From NCBI GenBank assembly GCA_017861415.1, contig JAGFXS010000031.1, positions 1 to 11,003 on the forward strand: a stretch of 11,003 bases of DNA. The letters run 5' to 3'. Position numbers and translations under genes: made by a program. The notes beneath the pieces were generated by a model, which was not told where the DNA came from, did no database searches, and saw nothing but the letters and a program-made list of their open reading frames with translations. Below are positions 1 to 5,051 of this stretch, one piece after another. Source of the DNA: Bacillota bacterium (GTDB lineage: Bacteria; Bacillota; Clostridia; Oscillospirales; Oscillospiraceae). Each line of letters opens with the position of its first letter. The first letter of the stretch is position 1.

Positions 1-57
1 TCCGGCGCAGCAGCAGGGAGCCTCTTCCTTCTTTTTTCCAAAGCTGAACATTGCCAT
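1..57 (-). CDS. N-terminus of a Cys-rich, probably thioredoxin-like small protein (partial)
   Basis: Only the first 19 codons are in the window; the gene runs off the left edge. The visible peptide reads MAMFSFGKKKEEAPCCCAG, with a basic/acidic stretch followed by three adjacent cysteines. The start is the ATG at 57-55: AAGGAG (67-72 on the plus strand) lies 9 nt upstream, while the ATG two codons later would be 15 nt away. Small thioredoxin-like proteins (redox-active disulfide type) with such a Lys/Glu-rich, Cys-rich leader commonly follow PF03773 permeases, and this gene lies 107 nt after one in the same direction. The family call is therefore inference from context and the N-terminal pattern; the diagnostic CxxC thioredoxin motif would lie outside the window. 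It is probably co-transcribed with the permease, with a role in thiol or metalloid handling. Confidence 0.5.
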   Translation of the reverse strand, partial: MAMFSFGKKKEEAPCCCAG

Positions 58-136
58 AATTCAGATCTCCTTTTCAAAAATATTGCAAATTGAACTGCTT
101 AGAAAACCGAGCGGAGCAAGATATGCCCTACTCTTT

Positions 137-154
137 TCAACAACAGTTTGTCAT
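137..154 (-). other. Five-codon Cys-rich mini-ORF with ribosome binding site
   Basis: Directly after the permease stop, AAGGAG (159-164) lies 4 nt before an ATG that opens a five-codon reading frame, MTNCC, ending in TGA. It may be a remnant of a gene, a leader peptide for the downstream thioredoxin-like gene, or chance. The remaining bases up to position 57 show no other gene. Confidence 0.2.
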
Positions 155-164
155 AAAACTCCTT

Positions 165-1178
165 CTATAGGATAAATGGTTGAAGTGCATTGAATATATA
201 GCCCACCATAATGATGCCAACGGTGCATATGGCAATAAACAGCGCTAAAAGCTTAGGCTTAACCGCCTTGCGTAGCATGATCATGGATGGCAAAGACAGG
301 GTGGTTACAGCCATCATAAAGGCTAAAATAGAACCAAGCTGTGCTCCTTTATAGAGTAGTGCCTCCGCAATAGGAATGGTGCCGAATATATCTGCATACA
401 TCGGAACGCCGATTAGGGTTGCTAATACCACACCAAAGGGGTTGTCACTCCCCAGCACCCTTGCCACCCATTCCTCTGGAATCCAGTTGTGAATAATAGC
501 ACCTATGCCCACGCCAACCAGTATATAGGGAAATACTTTCTTAAAGGTTGCGAGCATTTGCTCCTTTGCGTAGATCACTCGCTCTTTTTTTGTCAAGTCA
601 GGCGATTCGATATCAACACTGCCAGCTGTCAAAATAAAGCTTTCCACGTATTTCTCCATGTGAAGCTTTTCTATGATTGTTCCGCCGATCACAGCGATGA
701 CAAGGCCAACAATTACATATATGATCGAGACTTTTGCACCAAAAATACTCATAAGCAGGAGCAGTGAACCAAGATCCACCATGGGGGATGAAATTAGAAA
801 AGAGAACGTTACGCCAACTGGTAAACCTGCGGATGTAAAACCGATGAATAAGGGAATGGAAGAGCATGAGCAGAATGGCGTTACCGTTCCCAGGAGTGCT
901 GAGACACAATTTGCGCCAACGCCACGGAAACGACCAAGTATTTTTTTGCTGCGTTCTGGGGGGAAATAACTCTGAATATAACTGATGATGAAAATCAGGA
1001 AACATAACAAAACCGTGATTTTAATCAAATCATAAAAGAAAAACTGAAGACTTCCCGCCCAACGACCATTGATGTCGAGTCCCAGGGCGATCAAGCCGCT
1101 TCCGATCATGCTATTTAGCCACTTCATTCCCAATATTTGAACTTGAAAAAAGTCCCATATTGCTTTTATATCAAACAT
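165..1178 (-). CDS. PF03773 (ArsP/YraQ-type) permease, probable metalloid or metal efflux
   Basis: A 337-residue polytopic membrane protein of the PF03773 permease family, which includes the ArsP organoarsenical exporter and related permeases; the substrate here is not known. The family signature is clear: a helix entry TPFCSCSSIPLF at about residues 100-111 with Cys103 and Cys105, an upstream SYFPPE at 67-75, the loop SSPMVD in the first half and a related loop with GVPMYADIFGT in the second half. About eight hydrophobic helices are visible. The ATG at 1178 is preceded by GAGG 11 nt upstream, a slightly long but workable spacing, and the N-terminus fits the family. It lies downstream of an ArsR repressor but is separated from it by a terminator and a second operator, so it probably has its own metal-responsive promoter. 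A thioredoxin-like gene follows. The family is certain; the exported ion is inferred from the repressor. Confidence 0.87.
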   Translation of the reverse strand: MFDIKAIWDFFQVQILGMKWLNSMIGSGLIALGLDINGRWAGSLQFFFYDLIKITVLLCFLIFIISYIQSYFPPERSKKILGRFRGVGANCVSALLGTVTPFCSCSSIPLFIGFTSAGLPVGVTFSFLISSPMVDLGSLLLLMSIFGAKVSIIYVIVGLVIAVIGGTIIEKLHMEKYVESFILTAGSVDIESPDLTKKERVIYAKEQMLATFKKVFPYILVGVGIGAIIHNWIPEEWVARVLGSDNPFGVVLATLIGVPMYADIFGTIPIAEALLYKGAQLGSILAFMMAVTTLSLPSMIMLRKAVKPKLLALFIAICTVGIIMVGYIFNALQPFIL

Positions 1179-1216
1179 GCAATAGAAAACCTCACTTCCA
1201 ATGATAGGACAATCAT

Positions 1217-1232
1217 ATCAAAACATTTTGAT
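1217..1232 (-). promoter_or_regulatory. ArsR-type operator in front of the permease
   Basis: A perfect inverted repeat, ATCAAAA-CA-TTTTGAT, matches the ATCAA(N6)TTGAT form of ArsR/SmtB-family operators and is nearly the same as the site in front of the repressor gene (1596-1611). A TATGAT at 1217-1212 on the minus strand could be the -10 box, with only a weak -35 near 1235-1240, which would place the operator inside the promoter. The operator is well supported; the promoter is weak. Confidence 0.7.
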
Positions 1233-1245
1233 GCGTAAGTCCCGT

Positions 1246-1272
1246 AAAAAGCCATCACGTAGATGGCTTTTT
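1246..1272 (-). terminator. Rho-independent terminator between arsR and the permease
   Basis: A perfect 11-bp stem (AAAAAGCCATC / GATGGCTTTTT) with a 5-nt loop. On the minus strand it ends in five T residues. The repressor stop codon (TAA, 1273-1271) sits inside the distal arm, so termination begins right at the gene end. The A/T-rich base of the stem makes it usable in both directions. Confidence 0.75.
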
Positions 1273-1582
1273 ATTTGCAGCAATTTTTTTCTTCAGCAAT
1301 GGCATTTGGGGTAGTTAACTCTTCAAGTAAATTGATTGCATACGCACTACCAGCTTCGCTTATCCTGTAGTGTGTCCATTTTCCCTCCTGGCGACTTGCT
1401 ACCACGCCCGACTCGACCAATATCTTCATATGATAGGAAACGGCTGACTGTCCAATACCTAATTGATCGATTAACACACAGGCGCATTTTTCACCACCAC
1501 GTAGTAGCTCAAGGATACGCAACCGCTTTTCATCACAAAAGGCTTTAAACACCTTTGCATTCCTCTCATAAATAGTTACCAA
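1271..1582 (-). CDS. arsR: ArsR/SmtB-family metal-sensing transcriptional repressor
   Basis: A 103-residue winged-helix repressor. The N-terminal part (FKAFCDEKRLRILELL, 12-27) leads into GEKCACVLIDQL, the position where ArsR proteins hold their As(III)/Sb(III)-binding cysteines; Cys33 and Cys35 are present and Cys16 is a possible third ligand. The recognition helix is GIGQSAVSYHMKIL (42-55) and the wing EGKWTHYRI follows. The C-terminus ends NCCK with two adjacent cysteines. The start is TTG at 1582: GAGGTGA lies at 1587-1593 with the usual spacing, and no in-frame ATG occurs before residue 52. A near-consensus promoter and an operator just downstream of it point to autoregulation. The operator repeats in front of the permease, so this protein probably controls both. 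The ligand (arsenite, antimonite or another thiophilic metal) is inferred. Confidence 0.9.
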   Translation of the reverse strand: MVTIYERNAKVFKAFCDEKRLRILELLRGGEKCACVLIDQLGIGQSAVSYHMKILVESGVVASRQEGKWTHYRISEAGSAYAINLLEELTTPNAIAEEKNCCK

Positions 1583-1595
1583 TATATCACCTCAA

Positions 1596-1611
1596 ATCAA
1601 AAACATTTGAT
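1596..1611 (-). promoter_or_regulatory. ArsR-type operator in front of arsR
   Basis: The inverted repeat ATCAAA-AACA-TTTGAT has the same 16-bp length and core as the site at 1217-1232. It begins a few bases after the predicted transcription start and ends just before the arsR ribosome binding site, a position where bound repressor would block transcription. Confidence 0.75.
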
Positions 1612-1619
1612 ATATCCAC

Positions 1620-1648
1620 AGTATATGCATCATATTAAATTTTGTCAA
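1620..1648 (-). promoter_or_regulatory. Sigma-A promoter of arsR
   Basis: On the minus strand a perfect TTGACA (1648-1643) is followed after exactly 17 nt by TATACT (1625-1620). Transcription should begin near 1613, next to the operator at 1611-1596. Confidence 0.85.
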
Positions 1649-1686
1649 TATGAAATTCATCTAAAGCAATGGTCGTTATAAAAGAA

Positions 1687-1726
1687 AACCAGCCTCACCA
1701 AGCATTACGCTTAAATGCGGCTGGTT
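1687..1726 (-). terminator. Terminator-like hairpin after the small gene at 1803-2000
   Basis: Outer stem AACCAGCC / GGCTGGTT (8 bp) with an inner stem GCATT / AATGC and a 7-nt one-sided bulge. On the minus strand the last arm runs into TTCTTTTAT. It lies between the small gene and the arsR promoter and probably insulates the two. The bulge makes it less canonical than the other terminators. Confidence 0.5.
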
Positions 1727-1736
1727 GTTCACCTTT

Positions 1737-1794
1737 GTCCACGAAGCTGTTCACTTGCATTTTTTCAATGCCCAAGTGACTGTTTCGTTGGGAC
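1737..1794 (-). other. Long imperfect hairpin just after the stop of the 65-aa gene
   Basis: Four paired blocks lie in order around one centre: GTCC/GGAC (1737-1740 with 1791-1794), ACGAA/TTCGT (1741-1745 with 1784-1788), TCACTTG/CAAGTGA (1751-1757 with 1773-1779) and CATT/AATG (1758-1761 with 1767-1770), giving 20 bp in total with small internal loops. No T-tract follows on either strand, so it is not a simple terminator. It begins 8 nt after a stop codon and would form a structured 3' end in that transcript. Strand and role are inferred. Confidence 0.5.
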
Positions 1795-1802
1795 CTTTTA
1801 AA

Positions 1803-2000
1803 TTATCCGTTGTGAAAAACCTTATGGGGCTGTTGACTTCCATTCTCCACGATGGGGTTTGCCTGTTCCTTGCCATGCTTAGCCTTCCCTTGAATCTCGG
1901 GAACCGGCTCAGCGGCGTTTTTGGGAAAATGTGATATGTGGTTGCTCTCTGTCCCGTGTGGCGCCTTGGGGTCGGGGCGGCGCATGCCTGCTTTAGCCAA
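1803..2000 (-). CDS. Small conserved-looking protein of unknown function (65 aa), possible spore protein
   Basis: A 65-residue, very hydrophilic peptide rich in Pro, His, Lys and Asn, with no signal or membrane segment. It starts MAKAGMRRPDPKAPHGTESNH and contains PVPEIQGKAKHGKE at about 36-49. The look is that of a small conserved clostridial protein, but I cannot name the family. The start is TTG at 2000: GGAGG lies 8 nt upstream (2013-2009), whereas the GTG at 2009 would overlap that site. A possible forespore promoter (TGTGTA, 17 nt, TATACTA) lies directly upstream in the same layout as for the neighbouring 59-aa gene. Composition, size and promoter suggest a small spore-core protein, but this is inference. 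Confidence 0.7.
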   Translation of the reverse strand: MAKAGMRRPDPKAPHGTESNHISHFPKNAAEPVPEIQGKAKHGKEQANPIVENGSQQPHKVFHNG

Positions 2001-2017
2001 TGTGATCACCTCCTAAT

Positions 2018-2047
2018 TAGTATACCCGCGGGGCTTCTTTTTACACA
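2018..2047 (-). promoter_or_regulatory. Possible sigma-G/F-type promoter of the 65-aa gene
   Basis: TGTGTA (2047-2042), 17 nt, then TATACTA (2024-2018), compared with the Bacillus sigma-G form TGAATA / CATACTA. Four of six bases match at -35 and six of seven at -10. The -10 ends 4 nt before GGAGG, so the leader would be very short. The box could also be read as a sigma-A -10 without a good -35. Confidence 0.35.
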
Positions 2048-2092
2048 GGCACGGCACCAAGCCGATTAAGCTATCAGTGCTGTGCAACTAAC

Positions 2093-2116
2093 AAAAAAGC
2101 CCCTAAAGCGGGGCTT
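2093..2116 (-). terminator. Rho-independent terminator of the 59-aa gene
   Basis: Stem AAGCCCC / GGGGCTT around a 6-nt loop (2097-2116), followed on the minus strand by a T-run. It begins 3 nt after the stop codon of the 59-aa gene, so that gene is probably transcribed alone. Confidence 0.8.
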
Positions 2117-2119
2117 ATA

Positions 2120-2299
2120 TTATTCATTTATCAAATTGTCCACGAAGCTCTGCATTTCTTTTTTAGATCTAATGCTACTGGTTTTTTGGATGATGCGCTG
2201 TCGCTCAGATTCCGGTAGGGAGTCAAAATACATCGCGGCATTTCGATTCTGCAAAAGCGCCATGCCAAAACCCATTGGAAGCTCTTGAAGATAGTCCAT
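2120..2299 (-). CDS. Small conserved protein (59 aa), resembles the helical tail of YdeI/OmdA-type proteins
   Basis: The peptide reads MDYLQELPMGFGMALLQNRN at its start, then FDSLPESERQRIIQKTSSIRSKKEMQSFVDNL. The pattern, LP..FGMAL.QN..A...F..L...ER..II......S..EM...V..L, is that of a small helical protein seen often in Clostridia and resembles the C-terminal helical part of YdeI/OmdA-type proteins; the function is unknown. The frame is open 20 codons further upstream, but the start is the ATG at 2299: GGAGGTGA (2312-2305) lies just before it and a sigma-G-like promoter occupies the upstream stretch. It has its own terminator, so it is monocistronic. Forespore expression is inferred from the promoter. 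Confidence 0.75.
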   Translation of the reverse strand: MDYLQELPMGFGMALLQNRNAAMYFDSLPESERQRIIQKTSSIRSKKEMQSFVDNLINE

Positions 2300-2316
2300 A
2301 TCTATCACCTCCGCCT

Positions 2317-2347
2317 TAGTATGTTGAGGGTTGATTGATTTTATTCG
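2317..2347 (-). promoter_or_regulatory. Sigma-G-like forespore promoter of the 59-aa gene
   Basis: CGAATA (2347-2342), 18 nt, then CATACTA (2323-2317). This matches the Bacillus sigma-G consensus TGAATA / CATACTA at 5 of 6 and 7 of 7 positions with the usual spacing. The -10 ends 4 nt before GGAGGTGA, so the transcript would start at or within a few bases of the ribosome binding site. Confidence 0.55.
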
Positions 2348-2479
2348 TATAATCGACATGGTTTGCCATCTCTATTCCCCCATTAAAACCCTGCGGCCGA
2401 TGTGTCAGCTACAGAATTTTTTCACTTTTTAATCCCTCGCCCATTGCTATTATGCTTTCCTGCTACGCTACCTTTTTCT

Positions 2480-2507
2480 TTGTAATTATTTACTTTTATA
2501 ATATAAT
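2480..2507 (+). promoter_or_regulatory. Sigma-A-type promoter of the VOC fusion gene
   Basis: TTGTAA (2480-2485), 16 nt, then TATAATG (2502-2508) in an AT-rich stretch ahead of the gene at 2546. A second TATAAT at 2497-2502 overlaps it. The rest of the divergent intergenic space (2348-2479) shows nothing I can name. Confidence 0.6.
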
Positions 2508-2545
2508 GTTATTCAAATAAAACCTGTGATTGGGGAGGATGGACT

Positions 2546-3376
2546 ATGGACTTTGCCTGCACCCTCATCGCCGTGGGCGATATGGAGCGCTCCAAGAATT
2601 TTTACCAACAACTGCTGGGAATGGAAGTAACCGCTGACTTCGGTGCCAATGTCACACTCTCCCACCGCCTGGCTTTGCAGACCATGGAAAGCTGGCAGAC
2701 CTTTCTAAATAAAAGTGATACAGATATAATTCCAGGCGGACATACCAGCGAGCTATACTTTGAGGAGTCTGATATGGACGCTTTTTTGAAAAAGCTTGGT
2801 TCCTATCCTGGTGTGGAGTATGTGCACGGGCCGAAGGAGCACCGGTGGGGGCAGCGGGTGGTGCGCTTTTACGATCCCGACCGTCATGTTATCGAAGTGG
2901 GCGAGACGATGACCATGGTAGCCCTTCGGTTTCATCAGTCCGGCATGACGTCGGCAGAGATCGCCCAGAGGATGGAGGCGCCGCTTTCTTCGGTGCTGCG
3001 CTGGCTAGGCCCTACAGAGGATAGCTGGATTGGAGATGATACCGTGAAGGCATTTCAATACTGTAAGATGGAGATTTTCATTCCTGAAACTCACCTTCCT
3101 CAGCTGCAGGATGCTCTGCGGCAAGTAGATGCAGGGCACATCGGCAACTATGACAGTTGCTTGTCCTACAGCCGGGTAACAGGCTGCTGGCGGCCTCTGG
3201 AGGGGAGCTCCCCCTATGTTGGACGGGAACACGAGGCCTGTTTCGAACCGGAACTCAAGGTGGAGGTCACCTGCCTTCGTGACAAGGCGGATGAAACCGT
3301 CGAGGCCATCAGGGCGGTACACCCTTATGAGGTTCCGGTAATCAACGTTATTCCACTATACCGAACCAGCTTCTGA
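2546..3376 (+). CDS. Three-domain fusion: VOC/glyoxalase-like, HTH-like segment, NIF3-insert-like domain
   Basis: A 276-residue cytoplasmic protein. Residues 1-120 form a vicinal-oxygen-chelate domain: the opening LIAVGDMERSKNFYQQLLGM, the central SELYFEESDMDAF and the closing FYDPDRHVIEVGE are typical. Glu69 and Glu117 stand where metal ligands are expected, but the first ligand position holds Thr6 instead of His/Gln/Glu, so metal binding is doubtful. Residues 125-154 (MTSAEIAQRMEAPLSSVLRWL) look like a helix-turn-helix. Residues 174-270 match the domain inserted in YqfO/NIF3 proteins, also found in stand-alone YqfO03-like proteins (CutA-like fold): FIPE at 178-181, GHIGNYDSC at 197-205, RPLEGSSPYVG at 216-226, HPYE at 259-262. 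GGGGAGG lies 7 nt before the ATG. The function is unknown; a sensor of a small molecule or metal is one idea. The amidase gene follows after 99 nt. Confidence 0.8.
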   Translation: MDFACTLIAVGDMERSKNFYQQLLGMEVTADFGANVTLSHRLALQTMESWQTFLNKSDTDIIPGGHTSELYFEESDMDAFLKKLGSYPGVEYVHGPKEHRWGQRVVRFYDPDRHVIEVGETMTMVALRFHQSGMTSAEIAQRMEAPLSSVLRWLGPTEDSWIGDDTVKAFQYCKMEIFIPETHLPQLQDALRQVDAGHIGNYDSCLSYSRVTGCWRPLEGSSPYVGREHEACFEPELKVEVTCLRDKADETVEAIRAVHPYEVPVINVIPLYRTSF

Positions 3377-3398
3377 CAACCCCCGTCCGCCCCAGGGT

Positions 3399-3426
3399 AC
3401 AAACTGACGATTTGGGGCATACACTA
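3399..3426 (+). promoter_or_regulatory. Possible sigma-K/sigma-E-type promoter of the amidase gene
   Basis: CATACACTA (3418-3426) fits the mother-cell sigma -10 forms (CATANNNTA for sigma-K, CATACANT for sigma-E). AC at 3399-3400, 17 nt upstream, fits the short sigma-K -35. The motifs are short, so a chance match is possible. A GCCCCA/TGGGGC pair that could form a weak stem overlaps the site. Confidence 0.3.
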
Positions 3427-3475
3427 GAGGTAGAAGGTATACAAGGCGCGTCATCCTGGAAGGAGGACATTTGAA

Positions 3476-3973
3476 TTGAAAACCAAAGACTACCACCGTG
3501 CAAACGCCGTGGCTTACGCCCACCAGTGGGCCATGGGCCGCAATCCTAGGTTTTACAATTTTGATGGTATAGGTGGAGACTGTACGAATTTCGCCTCTCA
3601 GGTGCTGTATGCAGGGTCAGGCACTATGAACCCTACGCCAATCTTCGGCTGGTATTACTTTAGCCTGAACAGCCGCGCCCCCGCCTGGACGGGTGTTGAA
3701 TACCTGTACCGTTTTCTGACCAATAACCGCGACGTAGGTCCCGTTGCCATAGAGACAGATATCTCTCAGGTGATGCCTGGAGATATTGTCCAGCTTTCTT
3801 TTGACGGAGAAACCTTCACCCACTCTCCGGTGATTGTATCCGTAGGGCGAGACCCCTCCCTTTCCAACATTCTGGTGGCAGCCCACACATACGACGTAGA
3901 TAACCACCCACTGGATGCCTACCAGTTTGAAAGACTACGTTTTCTACATATCACCCATGTAAATGTGTGGTGA
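3476..3973 (+). CDS. Amidase_6 (PF12671) putative amidase-domain protein
   Basis: A 165-residue protein that is essentially one Amidase_6 domain, a papain-like (NlpC/P60-related) fold. Visible are YHRANAVAYAHQWA (6-19), NPRFYNF (23-29), the catalytic motif GGDCTNFASQ with Cys36, a segment PGDIVQL (101-107), His116 in THSPVIV as the likely second catalytic residue, and AAHTYD (135-140). There is no signal peptide or anchor, so it would act in the cytoplasm, or in the mother cell or spore if the upstream sigma-K-like motif is real. The substrate is unknown; related domains cut amide bonds, including peptidoglycan stems. The start is TTG at 3476, 9 nt after AGGAGG (3461-3466); the TTG at 3471 runs into a stop at once. 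It ends just before a strong shared terminator. Confidence 0.87.
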   Translation: MKTKDYHRANAVAYAHQWAMGRNPRFYNFDGIGGDCTNFASQVLYAGSGTMNPTPIFGWYYFSLNSRAPAWTGVEYLYRFLTNNRDVGPVAIETDISQVMPGDIVQLSFDGETFTHSPVIVSVGRDPSLSNILVAAHTYDVDNHPLDAYQFERLRFLHITHVNVW

Positions 3974-4003
3974 ACTTTCCAGCTACACCCGGTTAAACAA
4001 ATA

Positions 4004-4049
4004 GGGGCCCAATAGATGCTGTGCGGCATCTATTGGGCCCCTTGCTTTT
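4004..4049. terminator. Bidirectional terminator between converging genes
   Basis: A perfect 16-bp stem (4004-4019 with 4026-4041, beginning GGGGCCCAATAG) around a 6-nt loop. On the plus strand it is followed by TTGCTTTTA and on the minus strand by TATTTGTTT. It lies 30 nt after the amidase stop and 6 nt after the stop of the converging lipoprotein gene, so it serves both. Confidence 0.9.
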
Positions 4050-4833
4050 ATGATTCCGTATTCAGGAGCACGTAGCCTCGCTCGCCCGCAATGTCCATGA
4101 TGTAGATTCTTGCATCGGGGGATACCGCATAGTGCTCCAGCGCGGTGAATTTCTCCGGGCTGTTTTCACCCAAAGCGAAGGTGTGGCAGGAAGCTCCATC
4201 AATCTCCTCCTTGCCCGTAGCCACCAGCGCCATACCTTCCGTCAACCGATGGGCCAGCAACCCAGTGAGTAGATCCATCGCCGCCGATTCCCCCTCTTCG
4301 GGATTGGATATCATATCTTCCAAGGAAAAGTAGAAAGCACTGCCCATATAAGGCATCTCTCCGAAATCGACAGCAGGATACAAGTTATCTAGGGTCAGGG
4401 GTTTTCCCCCGTCCATGGTGAAATAGACGCTGGTTACCTCCATGTTTGCCCGCACAGTATGCTCCATGCTGTCCAACATAAACCACCGCAGGCTTTCCTC
4501 ATCCAGGAAAAGGGCCTCGGCTTGCCTTGCCCGCTCTGTAGAATCAGCAAAGAGGGTACTATCCAAAGCCCAGTCAATGGTCAGGGTTCCGTCTGCCAGC
4601 TGGCCGGCCTGTACCTTGAAAATAAGGCCCGTCGCCTCGCTTAAACCTTGCGCCAGAATCTGCGGCGTCAGCTCTCCGGTGTAAGTCATCTCCTGTGGCT
4701 CTATATCTACGTCACCGTGGGTAAATTCCGGATAAAGCATCGCCGTTTGCGACTGCACCTCTTCTTGACAGCCGCTCAATCCTATCGCAGCCAGAATTAC
4801 CAGCACACCACCAATGAATCCCGTCCCTCTCAT
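4048..4833 (-). CDS. Lipoprotein of unknown function, possibly GerMN-like
   Basis: A 261-residue lipoprotein. From the chosen start the N-terminus is a short basic region, a hydrophobic stretch (residues 6-19) and the lipobox LSGC with Cys22, so it should be lipid-anchored outside the membrane. The frame is open to 4896, but the ATG at 4833 is preferred: GGGGAGG lies 8 nt upstream and the signal peptide then has normal length; the ATG two codons earlier is the alternative. The mature part contains GLIFKVQAGQLADGTLTIDW and, further on, EESLRWFMLDSMEHTVRANM then VYFTMDGGKPL, in the order seen in GerMN-domain sporulation and germination lipoproteins. The match is weak and the family call is tentative. 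It has no same-strand partner close by; a convergent terminator closes it. Confidence 0.75.
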   Translation of the reverse strand: MRGTGFIGGVLVILAAIGLSGCQEEVQSQTAMLYPEFTHGDVDIEPQEMTYTGELTPQILAQGLSEATGLIFKVQAGQLADGTLTIDWALDSTLFADSTERARQAEALFLDEESLRWFMLDSMEHTVRANMEVTSVYFTMDGGKPLTLDNLYPAVDFGEMPYMGSAFYFSLEDMISNPEEGESAAMDLLTGLLAHRLTEGMALVATGKEEIDGASCHTFALGENSPEKFTALEHYAVSPDARIYIMDIAGERGYVLLNTES

Positions 4834-4943
4834 TCTCATGTCCTCCCCATTCCTCCTCAAACTCATTCTTTCTGTTTGATACCCCGCTACAATCAACCGG
4901 CCAACCGCCAGCTGCCCCGCCTCGTCCGCTCTTCCTTCTCATA

Positions 4944-4979
4944 TAAAAACTCCATGATACCAATAGGATATCATGGAGT
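4944..4979 (-). terminator. Rho-independent terminator after the diguanylate cyclase gene
   Basis: A perfect 11-bp stem ACTCCATGATA / TATCATGGAGT with a 9-nt loop, followed on the minus strand by TTTTAT. It is 128 nt downstream of the cyclase stop. The intervening bases hold only the mini-ORF listed next. The stretch from 4834 to 4943 carries the leader of the lipoprotein gene with no clear promoter. Confidence 0.75.
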
Positions 4980-5051
4980 CCTCTTTCTGTCATTCCCTAA
5001 GAGGGTCAATTATTAAACTTTCTTTGTAGAAATTGTTTTGTGATACATATG

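Noticed and set aside
137..139. TGA of the MTNCC frame as a selenocysteine codon
   Set aside because: The next codons reach a TAG after two residues and no selenocysteine insertion element or selenoprotein family match is apparent.
613..1005. 130-codon open frame inside the permease on the same strand
   Set aside because: It overlaps the permease in another frame; the permease has a full family match while this frame has no recognisable motif or ribosome binding site.
1695..1802. In-frame extension of 35 codons after the TAA of the 65-aa gene
   Set aside because: It would need stop read-through or a new start without a ribosome binding site; the conserved features are better explained by the hairpin and the duplicated segment.
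3388..3418. GCCCCA / TGGGGC stem after the VOC fusion gene as a terminator
   Set aside because: Only 6 bp with a loop of about 20 nt and no T-tract, so it is not a credible terminator.
4712..4993. 93-codon minus-strand frame spanning the lipoprotein start and the upstream gap
   Set aside because: It lies out of frame over the lipoprotein gene, reads through a terminator hairpin and shows a low-complexity composition with no family pattern.
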